DNA of 5,704 nucleotides from an uncultured Leucobacter sp. Its GTDB lineage: Bacteria; Actinomycetota; Actinomycetes; Actinomycetales; Microbacteriaceae. The translations under genes were made by a program, and so were the position numbers. This document shows, one piece after another, positions 1 through 5,649 of the stretch. Within the stretch, counting starts at the first letter, position 1. Each line of letters starts with the position of its first letter. The notes beneath the pieces are model-generated. The model had not been told where the DNA came from. It searched no databases and worked only from the letters and a program-made list of their open reading frames with translations. The stretch is taken from the NCBI GenBank assembly GCA_945952575.1, contig CAMFIY010000199.1, forward strand, positions 1 through 5,704, given 5' to 3'.

Positions 1-1
1 C

Positions 2-976
2 GCCGTCTTCGCCGACGGACATCTCCGGGTGATCCCGAGCCTCGCCCGTGCGCCGTTCCGCTTCCGCGCATGGGCCTCGGACGATGTCGCGGCGGCGCGC
101 GAGCTCACCTCGCTGCCGCTCAAGCAGGCTGTCATCTCGCCGTCGATGCTCTCGCTGATGGTGCCGGATACGGGCCTCGGTGAGTACAGCCGCGAGGAGT
201 TCCTCTCCGATGTCGTCGAGGGCTGTGCGGAGGACATCCGCCGATGTTTCAGCGCCGGTGCAGCTCGTGTCACCATCGACTTCACCGAGGGGCGCCTCGC
301 ACTGCGACGCGACGTGCGCGCGCCCTGGGCGGGTCCCGAGGCGCTCGGCGGCTTCATCGCGCTCATCAACCGGGTCCTCGACCGTCTGGATCCGGCGGAG
401 CGCAGCGCGGTCGGCGTGCACACCTGCCCCGGGAACGACAACGACTCGGCGCACAGTGCCGACGTCGACTACGCCGAGCTGATCCCCGAGCTCTTCCAGA
501 TCGAGGCCGGGTACTTCCTCATCCAGGCGGCGAGCGAGGAGGATCCGGATCGCGTCGCGCGGCTCGTCGGGCGCCAGCTGCGACACCTCTCACGGGCGGA
601 GGGATCCGCGCCGCGCGTGCTGCTCGGCGTCACCCGGCCGACCAACCCCAAGCTCGAGACGGCCGAGGAGATTCGCGACCAGCTCGTCCGGGCAGCTCGA
701 TTCATCCCGGCCGAGCTGCTGGGATCCACCGACGACTGCGGATTCTCGCCCTATCTGATCGATGAGAAGCCGCGACACGGATCCCCGGACTTCGCTCGGG
801 ACGTCGCCTTCGCGAAGATCGCGGCTCGCGTGCGCGGCACCCGTCTCGCGAGCGAGGAGCTCGGCGGCGGAGCACCGGCCGCGCCGCTCTCCTACGCCGG
901 ATACGGCGCAAGCGGGGCCGCGCGGCCCCGCGGCGCGGTCGCGGGTCCCACCGGCGAAGCCGGCGGTGCGGCGTGA
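2..976 (+). CDS. Cobalamin-independent methionine synthase-like protein (MetE catalytic-domain family), 5' end missing
   Basis: The reading frame is open from base 2, so the true start lies upstream. The GTG at 29 has no ribosome binding site and would leave out part of the barrel. Residue numbers here count from that GTG. The protein resembles the zinc-dependent catalytic barrel of MetE, which moves a methyl group to homocysteine in the cytoplasm. Visible zinc-ligand candidates are H131 and C133 (GVHTCPGND) and C237 (TDDCGFSP). The third ligand, normally a Glu, is unclear: E159, Q166 or E170 are possible. A DFTEGRLAL strand lies at 84-92 and HSADVDYAE at 142-150. After about residue 278 comes an Ala/Gly/Pro-rich tail with no recognisable fold. 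The gene overlaps metF by GTGA, so the two are probably co-translated and act together in methionine synthesis. It looks like the short, single-domain 'methionine synthase II' group found in actinobacteria and fungi, whose methyl donor is not certain. Family confidence is good; the exact reaction is inferred. Confidence 0.75.
   Translation, partial: AVFADGHLRVIPSLARAPFRFRAWASDDVAAARELTSLPLKQAVISPSMLSLMVPDTGLGEYSREEFLSDVVEGCAEDIRRCFSAGAARVTIDFTEGRLALRRDVRAPWAGPEALGGFIALINRVLDRLDPAERSAVGVHTCPGNDNDSAHSADVDYAELIPELFQIEAGYFLIQAASEEDPDRVARLVGRQLRHLSRAEGSAPRVLLGVTRPTNPKLETAEEIRDQLVRAARFIPAELLGSTDDCGFSPYLIDEKPRHGSPDFARDVAFAKIAARVRGTRLASEELGGGAPAAPLSYAGYGASGAARPRGAVAGPTGEAGGAA
912..931. repeat. Perfect 20-bp GC-only palindrome inside the MetE-like gene tail
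   Basis: GCGGGGCCGCGCGGCCCCGC reads the same on both strands over all 20 bases. It encodes part of the Ala/Gly/Arg/Pro tail and lies 41 bases before the metF start codon. As RNA it could fold into an eight-base-pair GC stem with a CGCG loop. No T-run follows, so it is not a standard intrinsic terminator. It may be a chance product of GC-rich coding sequence, or a structure that affects ribosome passage or RNA stability between the two genes. Confidence 0.6.
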
Positions 977-1863
977 GCGGCTTCCTCCTGACCGGTACCG
1001 CGCCCACGCGCGCCCGCTTCTCCTTCGAGGTGTTCCCGGCGCGCAGCGGCGCGGCCGCACTCGCGCTCGGGCACGCGGTGCAGCACCTCGCGGGCGCGGA
1101 CCCCGACTTCATCTCCGTCACCTACGGCGCGAACGGCTCGAACCGCGAGGCCTCGCTCGACCTGCTGCGCTATCTGCGCGACCACACCGATGCGCTTCCG
1201 CTCGCGCACCTGACGACGGTCGGGGAGAGCCGTGAAGTGGTCAGGGAGACGATCCACGCAGTCATGGACGCCGGCATCCATGACTTCCTGGCCTTGCGCG
1301 GAGATCCGCCACGCGGTCTCGACGAGGGCGATCCGAGCATCGCGGGTTCGCTCAGCTCGCTCGAGCTCGTCGAACTGGTCGCCGAGGCGCGTGCCGAGCG
1401 GCCTCGGATGACGAGCGTCGGTCGGACGGCGGTAGCGGTCTATCCCAACGGCCACCCGCTTTCGCGATCCCGAACCGAGGACATCGAGTGGCTGCTCGCG
1501 AAGCAGGAGGCGGGCGCGCAGCTCGGGATCACGCAGCTCTTCTTCCGCTCCGAGGAGTATCTCGACTTCGTCGCCGACGCGAGATCCGCGGGACTGCGGA
1601 TCCCCGTGCTGCCGGGTCTCATGCCGGTCTCTACCAGCGCCCAGCTGCGCAAAGTCGCCTCACTCGCCGGTCGGCCGGCTCCCGTCGAATTGGAGCGGGA
1701 GATGGAGGAATCGGGCGGGTTCGCCCCGGAACTCGGAGTGGAGTACGCCGTGGAGCTGGCGCGAGAGCTCTTGGCCGGCGGGGCTCCGTCGATCCACCTC
1801 TACACCTTCAACCGCCATGAGCAGGTGCTCGCCGTGCTGCGCGAGCTGAACCTGCTTGCGTAG
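973..1863 (+). CDS. metF: 5,10-methylenetetrahydrofolate reductase
   Basis: MetF is a cytoplasmic FAD enzyme that reduces 5,10-methylene-THF to 5-methyl-THF with NAD(P)H, supplying methyl groups for methionine. The 296-residue protein matches the usual bacterial length of about 300. Family landmarks appear in order: FSFEVFP with the presumed catalytic E19, SVTYGAN (48-54), the ALRGDPP flavin loop with D111, VYPNGHP (156-162), the GITQLFF segment with substrate-binding Q188, the LPGLMPVS turn (213-220), and HLYTFNR near the C-terminus (275-281). The GTG start at 973 overlaps the preceding stop codon as GTGA. There is no strong ribosome binding site, so translational coupling is likely. A start further downstream would remove the E19 strand. 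The downstream neighbour, lexA, faces it with six bases between stop codons. The MetE-like neighbour supports a methionine role. Confidence 0.95.
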   Translation: MSGFLLTGTAPTRARFSFEVFPARSGAAALALGHAVQHLAGADPDFISVTYGANGSNREASLDLLRYLRDHTDALPLAHLTTVGESREVVRETIHAVMDAGIHDFLALRGDPPRGLDEGDPSIAGSLSSLELVELVAEARAERPRMTSVGRTAVAVYPNGHPLSRSRTEDIEWLLAKQEAGAQLGITQLFFRSEEYLDFVADARSAGLRIPVLPGLMPVSTSAQLRKVASLAGRPAPVELEREMEESGGFAPELGVEYAVELARELLAGGAPSIHLYTFNRHEQVLAVLRELNLLA

Positions 1864-1869
1864 TCCCGC

Positions 1870-2535
1870 TCAGACGGAGCGGAAGACGGCGACGACCTTC
1901 CCGAGCACCTCGGCGTGGTCGCCCAGGATGGGCTCGAAGGCGCTGTTGCGGGGGAGCAGCCAGGTGTGACCGTCACGACGGCGGAACACCTTGACCGTCG
2001 CCTCTCCGTCGAGCATCGCCGCGACGATGTCGCCGTTCTCCGCCTCGCGCTGCTGTCGGACCACGACGAAGTCGCCGTCGCAGATGGCCGCATCGATCAT
2101 GGACTCGCCCACGACCTTGAGCATGAAGAGCTGGCCGTCGCCCACGAGCGTGCGGGGGAGCGGGACGAGTTCTTCGACCTGTTGCTCGGCGGTGATCGGC
2201 ACGCCCGCGGCGATCTGGCCGACGAGCGGGACGTAGGCGGTCTCCTCGGGCTGGACCTGGGGCGCGTCGGCGATCGCCTGCGCGGTGCTCGCGAGTTCGA
2301 CCAGGACCTCGAGAGCCCGGGGGCGGTTCGGGTCTCGGCGGAGATAGCCGGCGAGCTCGAGGCGGCTGAGCTGATGGGTCACGCTCGACAGCGAGGAGAG
2401 GCCGACGGCGTCTCCGATCTCGCGCATCGACGGCGGGTAGCCGCGCGACTCGACCGAGCGCCCGATGAACTCGAGGATCGCCTGCTGCTTCTCGGTCAGC
2501 TTCTTCAACGACGCACTGCCGTCTGCTGCGGCCAT
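1870..2535 (-). CDS. lexA: SOS-response transcriptional repressor LexA
   Basis: LexA represses DNA-damage genes and cuts itself when stimulated by RecA filaments. The 221-residue protein has an N-terminal winged helix-turn-helix (about 11-77) with the recognition segment SSLSSVTHQLSRLE. The C-terminal S24-type peptidase domain starts around residue 100. The cleavage pair is A110-G111 (VGQIAAGVP), the nucleophile is S145 (VGESMID) and the base is K182 (ATVKVF). The 35- and 37-residue spacings between these sites match E. coli LexA exactly. The ATG at 2535 was chosen because AGGAGG sits six bases upstream (2542-2547 on the complement) and the N-terminus then matches family length. The frame stays open further upstream but that part reads through the control region. 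It is transcribed away from the LysM gene and converges on metF. A LexA box by its own predicted promoter points to autoregulation. Confidence 0.97.
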   Translation of the reverse strand: MAAADGSASLKKLTEKQQAILEFIGRSVESRGYPPSMREIGDAVGLSSLSSVTHQLSRLELAGYLRRDPNRPRALEVLVELASTAQAIADAPQVQPEETAYVPLVGQIAAGVPITAEQQVEELVPLPRTLVGDGQLFMLKVVGESMIDAAICDGDFVVVRQQREAENGDIVAAMLDGEATVKVFRRRDGHTWLLPRNSAFEPILGDHAEVLGKVVAVFRSV

Positions 2536-2616
2536 GTCGCCCCTCCTGACTTCGGCGTGATTCTGCGGAAAAGCACGAATGTCAGTGGTTGCTGTTTCAC
2601 TCGTGCCGATGGAGAA

Positions 2617-2646
2617 AGCGTAACCGTTCCGTTCGAAGACGGGCAA
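2617..2646 (-). promoter_or_regulatory. Predicted lexA promoter
   Basis: On the minus strand TTGCCC (2641-2646) and TACGCT (2617-2622) form a -35/-10 pair with an 18-base spacer. TACGCT fits the actinobacterial TAnnnT -10 pattern. Transcription would begin near 2610, giving a leader of about 75 bases. The -35 overlaps the LexA box at 2643-2658, as expected for a repressed promoter. It was predicted by eye, without experimental support. Confidence 0.55.
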
Positions 2647-2658
2647 ACATGTGTTCGA
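2643..2658. promoter_or_regulatory. LexA box (SOS box) at the lexA promoter
   Basis: GCAAACATGTGTTCGA matches the actinobacterial LexA operator TCGAAC-N4-GTTCGA at 10 of 12 defined positions, with a perfect right half. It overlaps the predicted lexA -35, so bound LexA should block its own transcription. Confidence 0.75.
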
Positions 2659-2700
2659 GTGTCGTGAGAGATATTCTGCGAAATTTCTCGAACACCGGGG

Positions 2701-2729
2701 TTGCGCTTTCGAATAATCGAAGATACATT
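2701..2729 (+). promoter_or_regulatory. Predicted promoter of the LysM gene
   Basis: TTGCGC (2701-2706) and TACATT (2724-2729) form a -35/-10 pair with a 17-base spacer. The -10 fits TAnnnT. Transcription would start near 2736, leaving a leader of about 63 bases that ends in the ribosome binding site of the LysM gene. The -10 lies inside a LexA box, which suggests direct SOS control. Confidence 0.55.
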
Positions 2730-2732
2730 CGA
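2717..2732. promoter_or_regulatory. LexA box over the LysM-gene -10 element
   Basis: TCGAAGATACATTCGA is an inverted repeat (TCGAA-N6-TTCGA) matching the actinobacterial operator TCGAAC-N4-GTTCGA at 10 of 12 positions. It contains the predicted -10 TACATT, so LexA binding would exclude RNA polymerase. Its centre is 74 bp (about seven helical turns) from the box at 2643-2658. Confidence 0.7.
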
Positions 2733-2745
2733 AACAGGTGTTCGA
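2730..2745. promoter_or_regulatory. Possible weaker LexA half-operator
   Basis: CGAAACAGGTGTTCGA has a perfect right half (GTTCGA) but only three of six matches in the left half. It abuts the stronger box at 2717-2732 and covers the predicted transcription start of the LysM gene. It may be an auxiliary site or a chance half-site. Confidence 0.35.
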
Positions 2746-2798
2746 TTCTCGATTCCCCAAGAGCGAGTATTCGACACCGATAGCGAGAGGAAGCGGCC

Positions 2799-3191
2799 AT
2801 GAGCGCATCGCACATCACCCCGATCACCACCCAGGCGCAGTCGGCTCGTCTGCGCCTCACCCGGCGCGGCCGCGTGGTTCTCGGTACGCTGATCGCGCTG
2901 CTCGTCGTGGGGCTGCTGGCGATCGCAGCGATGTTCGGGGCGACGCGCGCTGCGGCTTCGAACGAGGCGGGCCGCTCTGACTTCGGATATGTGGTCGTTC
3001 AGCCCGGCGAGTCGCTGTGGTCGGTCGCCACCGCGCTCGACTCCTCGGCCGACCCCCGCGATGTGATCGCGGAGATCGTTCGACTGAACCAGCTCGAGGG
3101 TTCCGAAGTCCAGGCTGGTCAGCCCATCGCGGTGCCGCTTCGTTACAGCGACGCCCCCAGCGTCGTCAGCGCGGACGAGCTCGGAGTCTGA
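2799..3191 (+). CDS. Membrane-anchored LysM protein, probable SOS cell-division inhibitor (YneA/ChiZ/DivS position)
   Basis: The 130-residue protein has a short basic cytoplasmic N-terminus (RLRLTRRGR, 17-25), one membrane helix at about 26-48, and an outside LysM peptidoglycan-binding domain at about 63-113. The domain starts GYVVVQPGESLWSVA and ends at the QAGQPIAVPL strand. No hydrolase domain is visible; the last 15 residues are an acidic tail. The ATG has AGAGGAAG upstream (2786-2793) at good spacing. The gene lies back to back with lexA and has a LexA box over its predicted promoter. In other Gram-positives a small LysM protein in this place is an SOS-induced division inhibitor: YneA in Bacillus subtilis, DivS in Corynebacterium glutamicum, and Rv2719c (ChiZ), a wall hydrolase, in Mycobacterium tuberculosis. 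The same role is inferred here: halting septation during DNA damage. The LysM call is firm; the function rests on context. Confidence 0.88.
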   Translation: MSASHITPITTQAQSARLRLTRRGRVVLGTLIALLVVGLLAIAAMFGATRAAASNEAGRSDFGYVVVQPGESLWSVATALDSSADPRDVIAEIVRLNQLEGSEVQAGQPIAVPLRYSDAPSVVSADELGV

Positions 3192-3234
3192 ACGCTCTGT
3201 TACGGTTCGGGACGACCGCTGCCCGTCGCCGCTC

Positions 3235-3240
3235 TAAACT
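3235..3240 (+). promoter_or_regulatory. Predicted -10 element for a leaderless hisC transcript
   Basis: TAAACT fits TAnnnT and ends six bases before the GTG of hisC. Transcription normally starts about seven bases after the -10, which would place the first RNA base on the start codon. There is no Shine-Dalgarno sequence before hisC, which fits leaderless translation. The -35 is not clear. Confidence 0.5.
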
Positions 3241-3246
3241 TGTCTG

Positions 3247-4344
3247 GTGACCAGCCTGAGCGATCTCCCACTCCGTGCGAACCTCGTCGGTAAGCAGCCG
3301 TACGGTGCACCGCAGGATCCAGTGCCCGTCAGCCTCAACGTCAACGAGAACACGCATCCGCTGCCGGAGGCCGTCGTCGCGGACATCGCCGCATCTCTGG
3401 CCGAGGCGGTGCGCGGAGTGAACCGATATCCGGACCGCGACTTCCTCGAACTGAGAGCCGCACTCGCCGGATACCTCGGTCAGGAGCTTCCCGGGGAGCT
3501 GCGGCTCACCGCCGAGCAGGTCTGGGCGGCGAACGGTTCGAATGAGGTGCTGCAGCAGGTGCTGCAGGCATTCGGCGGACCGGGACGCACCCTCCTGAGC
3601 TTCACTCCGACCTATTCGATGTACCCGCTCCTCGCCGACGGCACCGACACCGGGTGGATCCCCGTCCCCAGACCGGATGACTACGTGCTGACACCGGATC
3701 TGGTCACGGCTGCGCTGCGCGAGCATCGGCCGGACATCGTGATCCTCTGCGGGCCCAACAACCCCACCGGCACTTCGCTCGACCTCGGAGTCGTGCAGGC
3801 GGCATACGAAGCGTTCGACGGGATCCTCCTCGTCGATGAGGCGTATCACGAGTTCGACGCAGCGCGCGCGAGTGCGACCACGCTGCTGCCCGGTCGGCCC
3901 CGTCTTCTCGTCTCCCGCACGATGAGCAAGGCCTTCGCCTTCGCCGGCGTCCGTCTCGGCTATCTCGCCGCAGATCCGGCCGTGATCGACGCGCTGCGGC
4001 TCGTACGTCTCCCGTACCACCTCTCCGCGCTCACCCAGGCGGCTGCGACGGCGGCGATACGGCATTCGGGCGAGATGCTGGCGACCGTCGCCGACATCCG
4101 TGCTCAGCGCGACCGGCTCGCCGCCGCGCTCACCGAGCTCGGCTACCTCGTGCACCCCTCAGGAGCGAACTTCCTGCTCGTCGGCGGCTTCGCCGATCCG
4201 GCCGCAGCCTTCGAAGCCTTGCGCGCCCGCGGCATCCTGATCCGCAACCTCGGCGTGCCCGGCCATCTCCGGCTCACCGCGGGCACCGAAACCGAGACCA
4301 CCATCCTCATCGACGCGATCGCCGACCTCGGCTCGGTAGGCTAG
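3247..4344 (+). CDS. hisC: Histidinol-phosphate aminotransferase
   Basis: HisC is a cytoplasmic PLP enzyme that transfers the amino group of glutamate to imidazole-acetol phosphate, making histidinol phosphate. The 365-residue protein is full length for the family and has the fold-type I aminotransferase landmarks. These are KQPYGAPQ at 16-23, NVNENTHPLP (31-40), NRYPD (59-63), ANGSNE (95-100), CGPNNPTG (168-175) with cofactor-ring residue N172, VDEAY (196-200) with D197 for the PLP pyridine nitrogen, and SRTMSKAFAFAGVRLGY with the PLP lysine K228. R342 near the C-terminus is the likely carboxylate-binding arginine. The GTG start has no ribosome binding site, but a -10-like TAAACT lies six bases upstream, suggesting a leaderless message. 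hisB follows four bases after the stop. hisD, often upstream of hisC in actinobacteria, is absent here; the LysM gene takes that place. Confidence 0.97.
   Translation: MTSLSDLPLRANLVGKQPYGAPQDPVPVSLNVNENTHPLPEAVVADIAASLAEAVRGVNRYPDRDFLELRAALAGYLGQELPGELRLTAEQVWAANGSNEVLQQVLQAFGGPGRTLLSFTPTYSMYPLLADGTDTGWIPVPRPDDYVLTPDLVTAALREHRPDIVILCGPNNPTGTSLDLGVVQAAYEAFDGILLVDEAYHEFDAARASATTLLPGRPRLLVSRTMSKAFAFAGVRLGYLAADPAVIDALRLVRLPYHLSALTQAAATAAIRHSGEMLATVADIRAQRDRLAAALTELGYLVHPSGANFLLVGGFADPAAAFEALRARGILIRNLGVPGHLRLTAGTETETTILIDAIADLGSVG
4337..4342 (+). promoter_or_regulatory. Possible internal -10 element giving leaderless hisB
   Basis: TAGGCT fits TAnnnT and ends six bases before the hisB ATG, the same spacing as TAAACT before hisC. 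It overlaps the last codons of hisC. No good Shine-Dalgarno sequence precedes hisB. No convincing -35 is visible: the best, TCGACG at 4310-4315, is 21 bases away. hisB may also simply be translated from the operon message. Confidence 0.4.
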
Positions 4345-4348
4345 ACGC

Positions 4349-4957
4349 ATGAGCAACACGCCACGCACCGCCTCGCTCCAGCGCGCCACGAGCGAGTCGC
4401 AGATCGCCCTGAGCGTCGACCTCGACGGCACGGGCACGGCAGACGTCGAGACGGGCGTGCCGTTCTTCGATCACATGCTCACCGCCTTCGCGAAGCACTC
4501 GCTCACCGACCTCACGGTCCGCGCCGAGGGCGATATCGACATCGATGTGCACCACACGGTCGAGGACACGGGCATCCTGCTTGGTCAGGCGCTGCTCGAG
4601 GCGCTCGGGGACAAGCACGGCATCAGCCGATACGGCGATGCGTTCGTGCCGCTCGACGAGGCGCTCGCCCAGGCCGTCGTAGACATCTCCGGACGTCCCT
4701 ATCTGGTCCACTCGGGAGAGCCGGCCGGATACGAGTTCCATCTGATCGGCGGGCACTTCACCGGCAGCATGGTGCGCCACTTCTTCGAGGCGCTCACGCT
4801 GAACGCTCGGCTCACCGTGCACCTGCGGCTCGTAGAAGGCCGGGATCCGCATCACATCGCCGAAGCGGAGTTCAAGGCCTTCGCCCGCGCGTTCCGCCAG
4901 GCCAAGGCGATCGATCCGCAGGTCCTCGGCGTCCCCAGCACCAAGGGAGCGCTGTGA
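4349..4957 (+). CDS. hisB: Imidazoleglycerol-phosphate dehydratase (monofunctional)
   Basis: HisB is a cytoplasmic manganese enzyme that removes water from imidazole-glycerol phosphate to give imidazole-acetol phosphate, the substrate of HisC. The 202 residues match the single-function dehydratase of actinobacteria; there is no fused histidinol phosphatase domain. The fold is two similar halves, each with a metal-binding HHxxE motif: HHTVE at 68-72 and HHIAE at 168-172. Other family motifs are SVDLDGTG (22-29), PFFDHML (38-44), and the FHLIGGHF and RHFFEAL segments at 130-149. The C-terminus ends LGVPSTKGAL, as is usual. The ATG lies four bases after the hisC stop, and hisH overlaps the end by GTGA, so the genes are tightly linked. 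The start is well placed, because the next in-frame start would cut into the first domain. Confidence 0.98.
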   Translation: MSNTPRTASLQRATSESQIALSVDLDGTGTADVETGVPFFDHMLTAFAKHSLTDLTVRAEGDIDIDVHHTVEDTGILLGQALLEALGDKHGISRYGDAFVPLDEALAQAVVDISGRPYLVHSGEPAGYEFHLIGGHFTGSMVRHFFEALTLNARLTVHLRLVEGRDPHHIAEAEFKAFARAFRQAKAIDPQVLGVPSTKGAL

Positions 4958-5595
4958 GCGCTGCCGACCGCACGACCGTCGCGGTCTTGGACTACGGTTC
5001 GGGCAACGTCCACTCGGCAGTCAAAGCGCTCGAACTGGCCGGTGCCGAGGTCGAGCTGACCCGGGATCCCGATCTCGTGCTCGCTGCGGACGGGCTGCTG
5101 GTTCCCGGCGTCGGCGCCTTCGACGCGGTGATGAGCCAGTTGCGCGCAGTGCGCGGCGACGAGCTGATCGACCGCCGGCTCGCCGGCGGTCGCCCGGTGC
5201 TCGGAATCTGCGTCGGCCAGCAGGTGATGTTCGAGCGTGGCATCGAGCGCGGCGAGTCGACCGAGGGGCTTGGCCAGTGGCCGGGGACGGTGCGCGAGTT
5301 GAACGCGCCGCGCCTGCCGCACATGGGCTGGAACACGATCGAAGCGCCCGAGGCCTCCGTGCTGTTCCATGGGCTCGGATCCGAACGCTTCTACTTCGTG
5401 CACAGCAACGCCGCGACCGAGTGGAGCCTCGAAGGCCGCGGCGGCTCCACGACGCCTCTCGTGACCTGGGCGATGCACGGCGAACGCTTCATCGCGGCGG
5501 TGGAGAACGGCCCGCTCTCCGCCACGCAGTTCCATCCGGAGAAGTCCGGCGAGGCGGGGATCCGGTTGCTGCGCAACTGGATCGGGTCCCTGTAG
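4954..5595 (+). CDS. hisH: Imidazole glycerol phosphate synthase, glutamine amidotransferase subunit
   Basis: HisH splits glutamine and channels ammonia to its partner HisF, together forming imidazole-glycerol phosphate and AICAR. It is a class I glutamine amidotransferase of 213 residues, the usual length. The catalytic triad is complete: C86 in LGICVGQQ, and H194 with E196 in TQFHPEKSG. The oxyanion-hole loop PGVGAF is at 51-56, the N-terminal strand VAVLDYGSGN at 9-18, and the family motif HMGWNTI at 123-129. The GTG start overlaps the hisB stop (GTGA) and AAGGGAG lies just upstream (4943-4949) inside hisB, supporting translational coupling. HisF is not in the window and is presumably downstream. 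Confidence 0.98.
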   Translation: MSAADRTTVAVLDYGSGNVHSAVKALELAGAEVELTRDPDLVLAADGLLVPGVGAFDAVMSQLRAVRGDELIDRRLAGGRPVLGICVGQQVMFERGIERGESTEGLGQWPGTVRELNAPRLPHMGWNTIEAPEASVLFHGLGSERFYFVHSNAATEWSLEGRGGSTTPLVTWAMHGERFIAAVENGPLSATQFHPEKSGEAGIRLLRNWIGSL

Positions 5596-5649
5596 CCCGG
5601 CAGCCCAGCGCACCCGGCACCGAATCAACGCACTCAGAGAAAGATCCAG

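Noticed and set aside
1915..2667. Long 250-codon open frame on the plus strand opposite lexA.
   Set aside because: It is the mirror of a clear lexA gene and its translation is rich in Asp/Glu/Arg/Leu with no domain, as expected for antisense of GC-rich coding DNA.
2560..2680. ATTCTGCG repeated at 2560-2567 and 2673-2680.
   Set aside because: An eight-base repeat in about 260 bp is easily due to chance, and neither copy aligns with a promoter element.
2688..2703. Third LexA box starting with TCGAAC.
   Set aside because: The left half is perfect but the right half matches only one of six positions, so it is at most a lone half-site.
2536..2808. Upstream extension of lexA to 2808, giving a 312-residue protein.
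   Set aside because: The extension reads through the promoter and LexA boxes and is unlike any LexA; the ATG at 2535 has a strong AGGAGG site and gives the family length.
3192..3246. Possible terminator after the LysM gene.
   Set aside because: Only weak GC pairing could be found and there is no T-run.
3166..4155. Long 329-codon open frame on the minus strand opposite hisC.
   Set aside because: hisC is unambiguous on the other strand, and this translation has no recognisable motif.
5596..5649. Possible regulatory RNA or small gene between hisH and hisA.
   Set aside because: The 54 bases show no stable hairpin, no small open frame with a ribosome binding site, and no promoter match.
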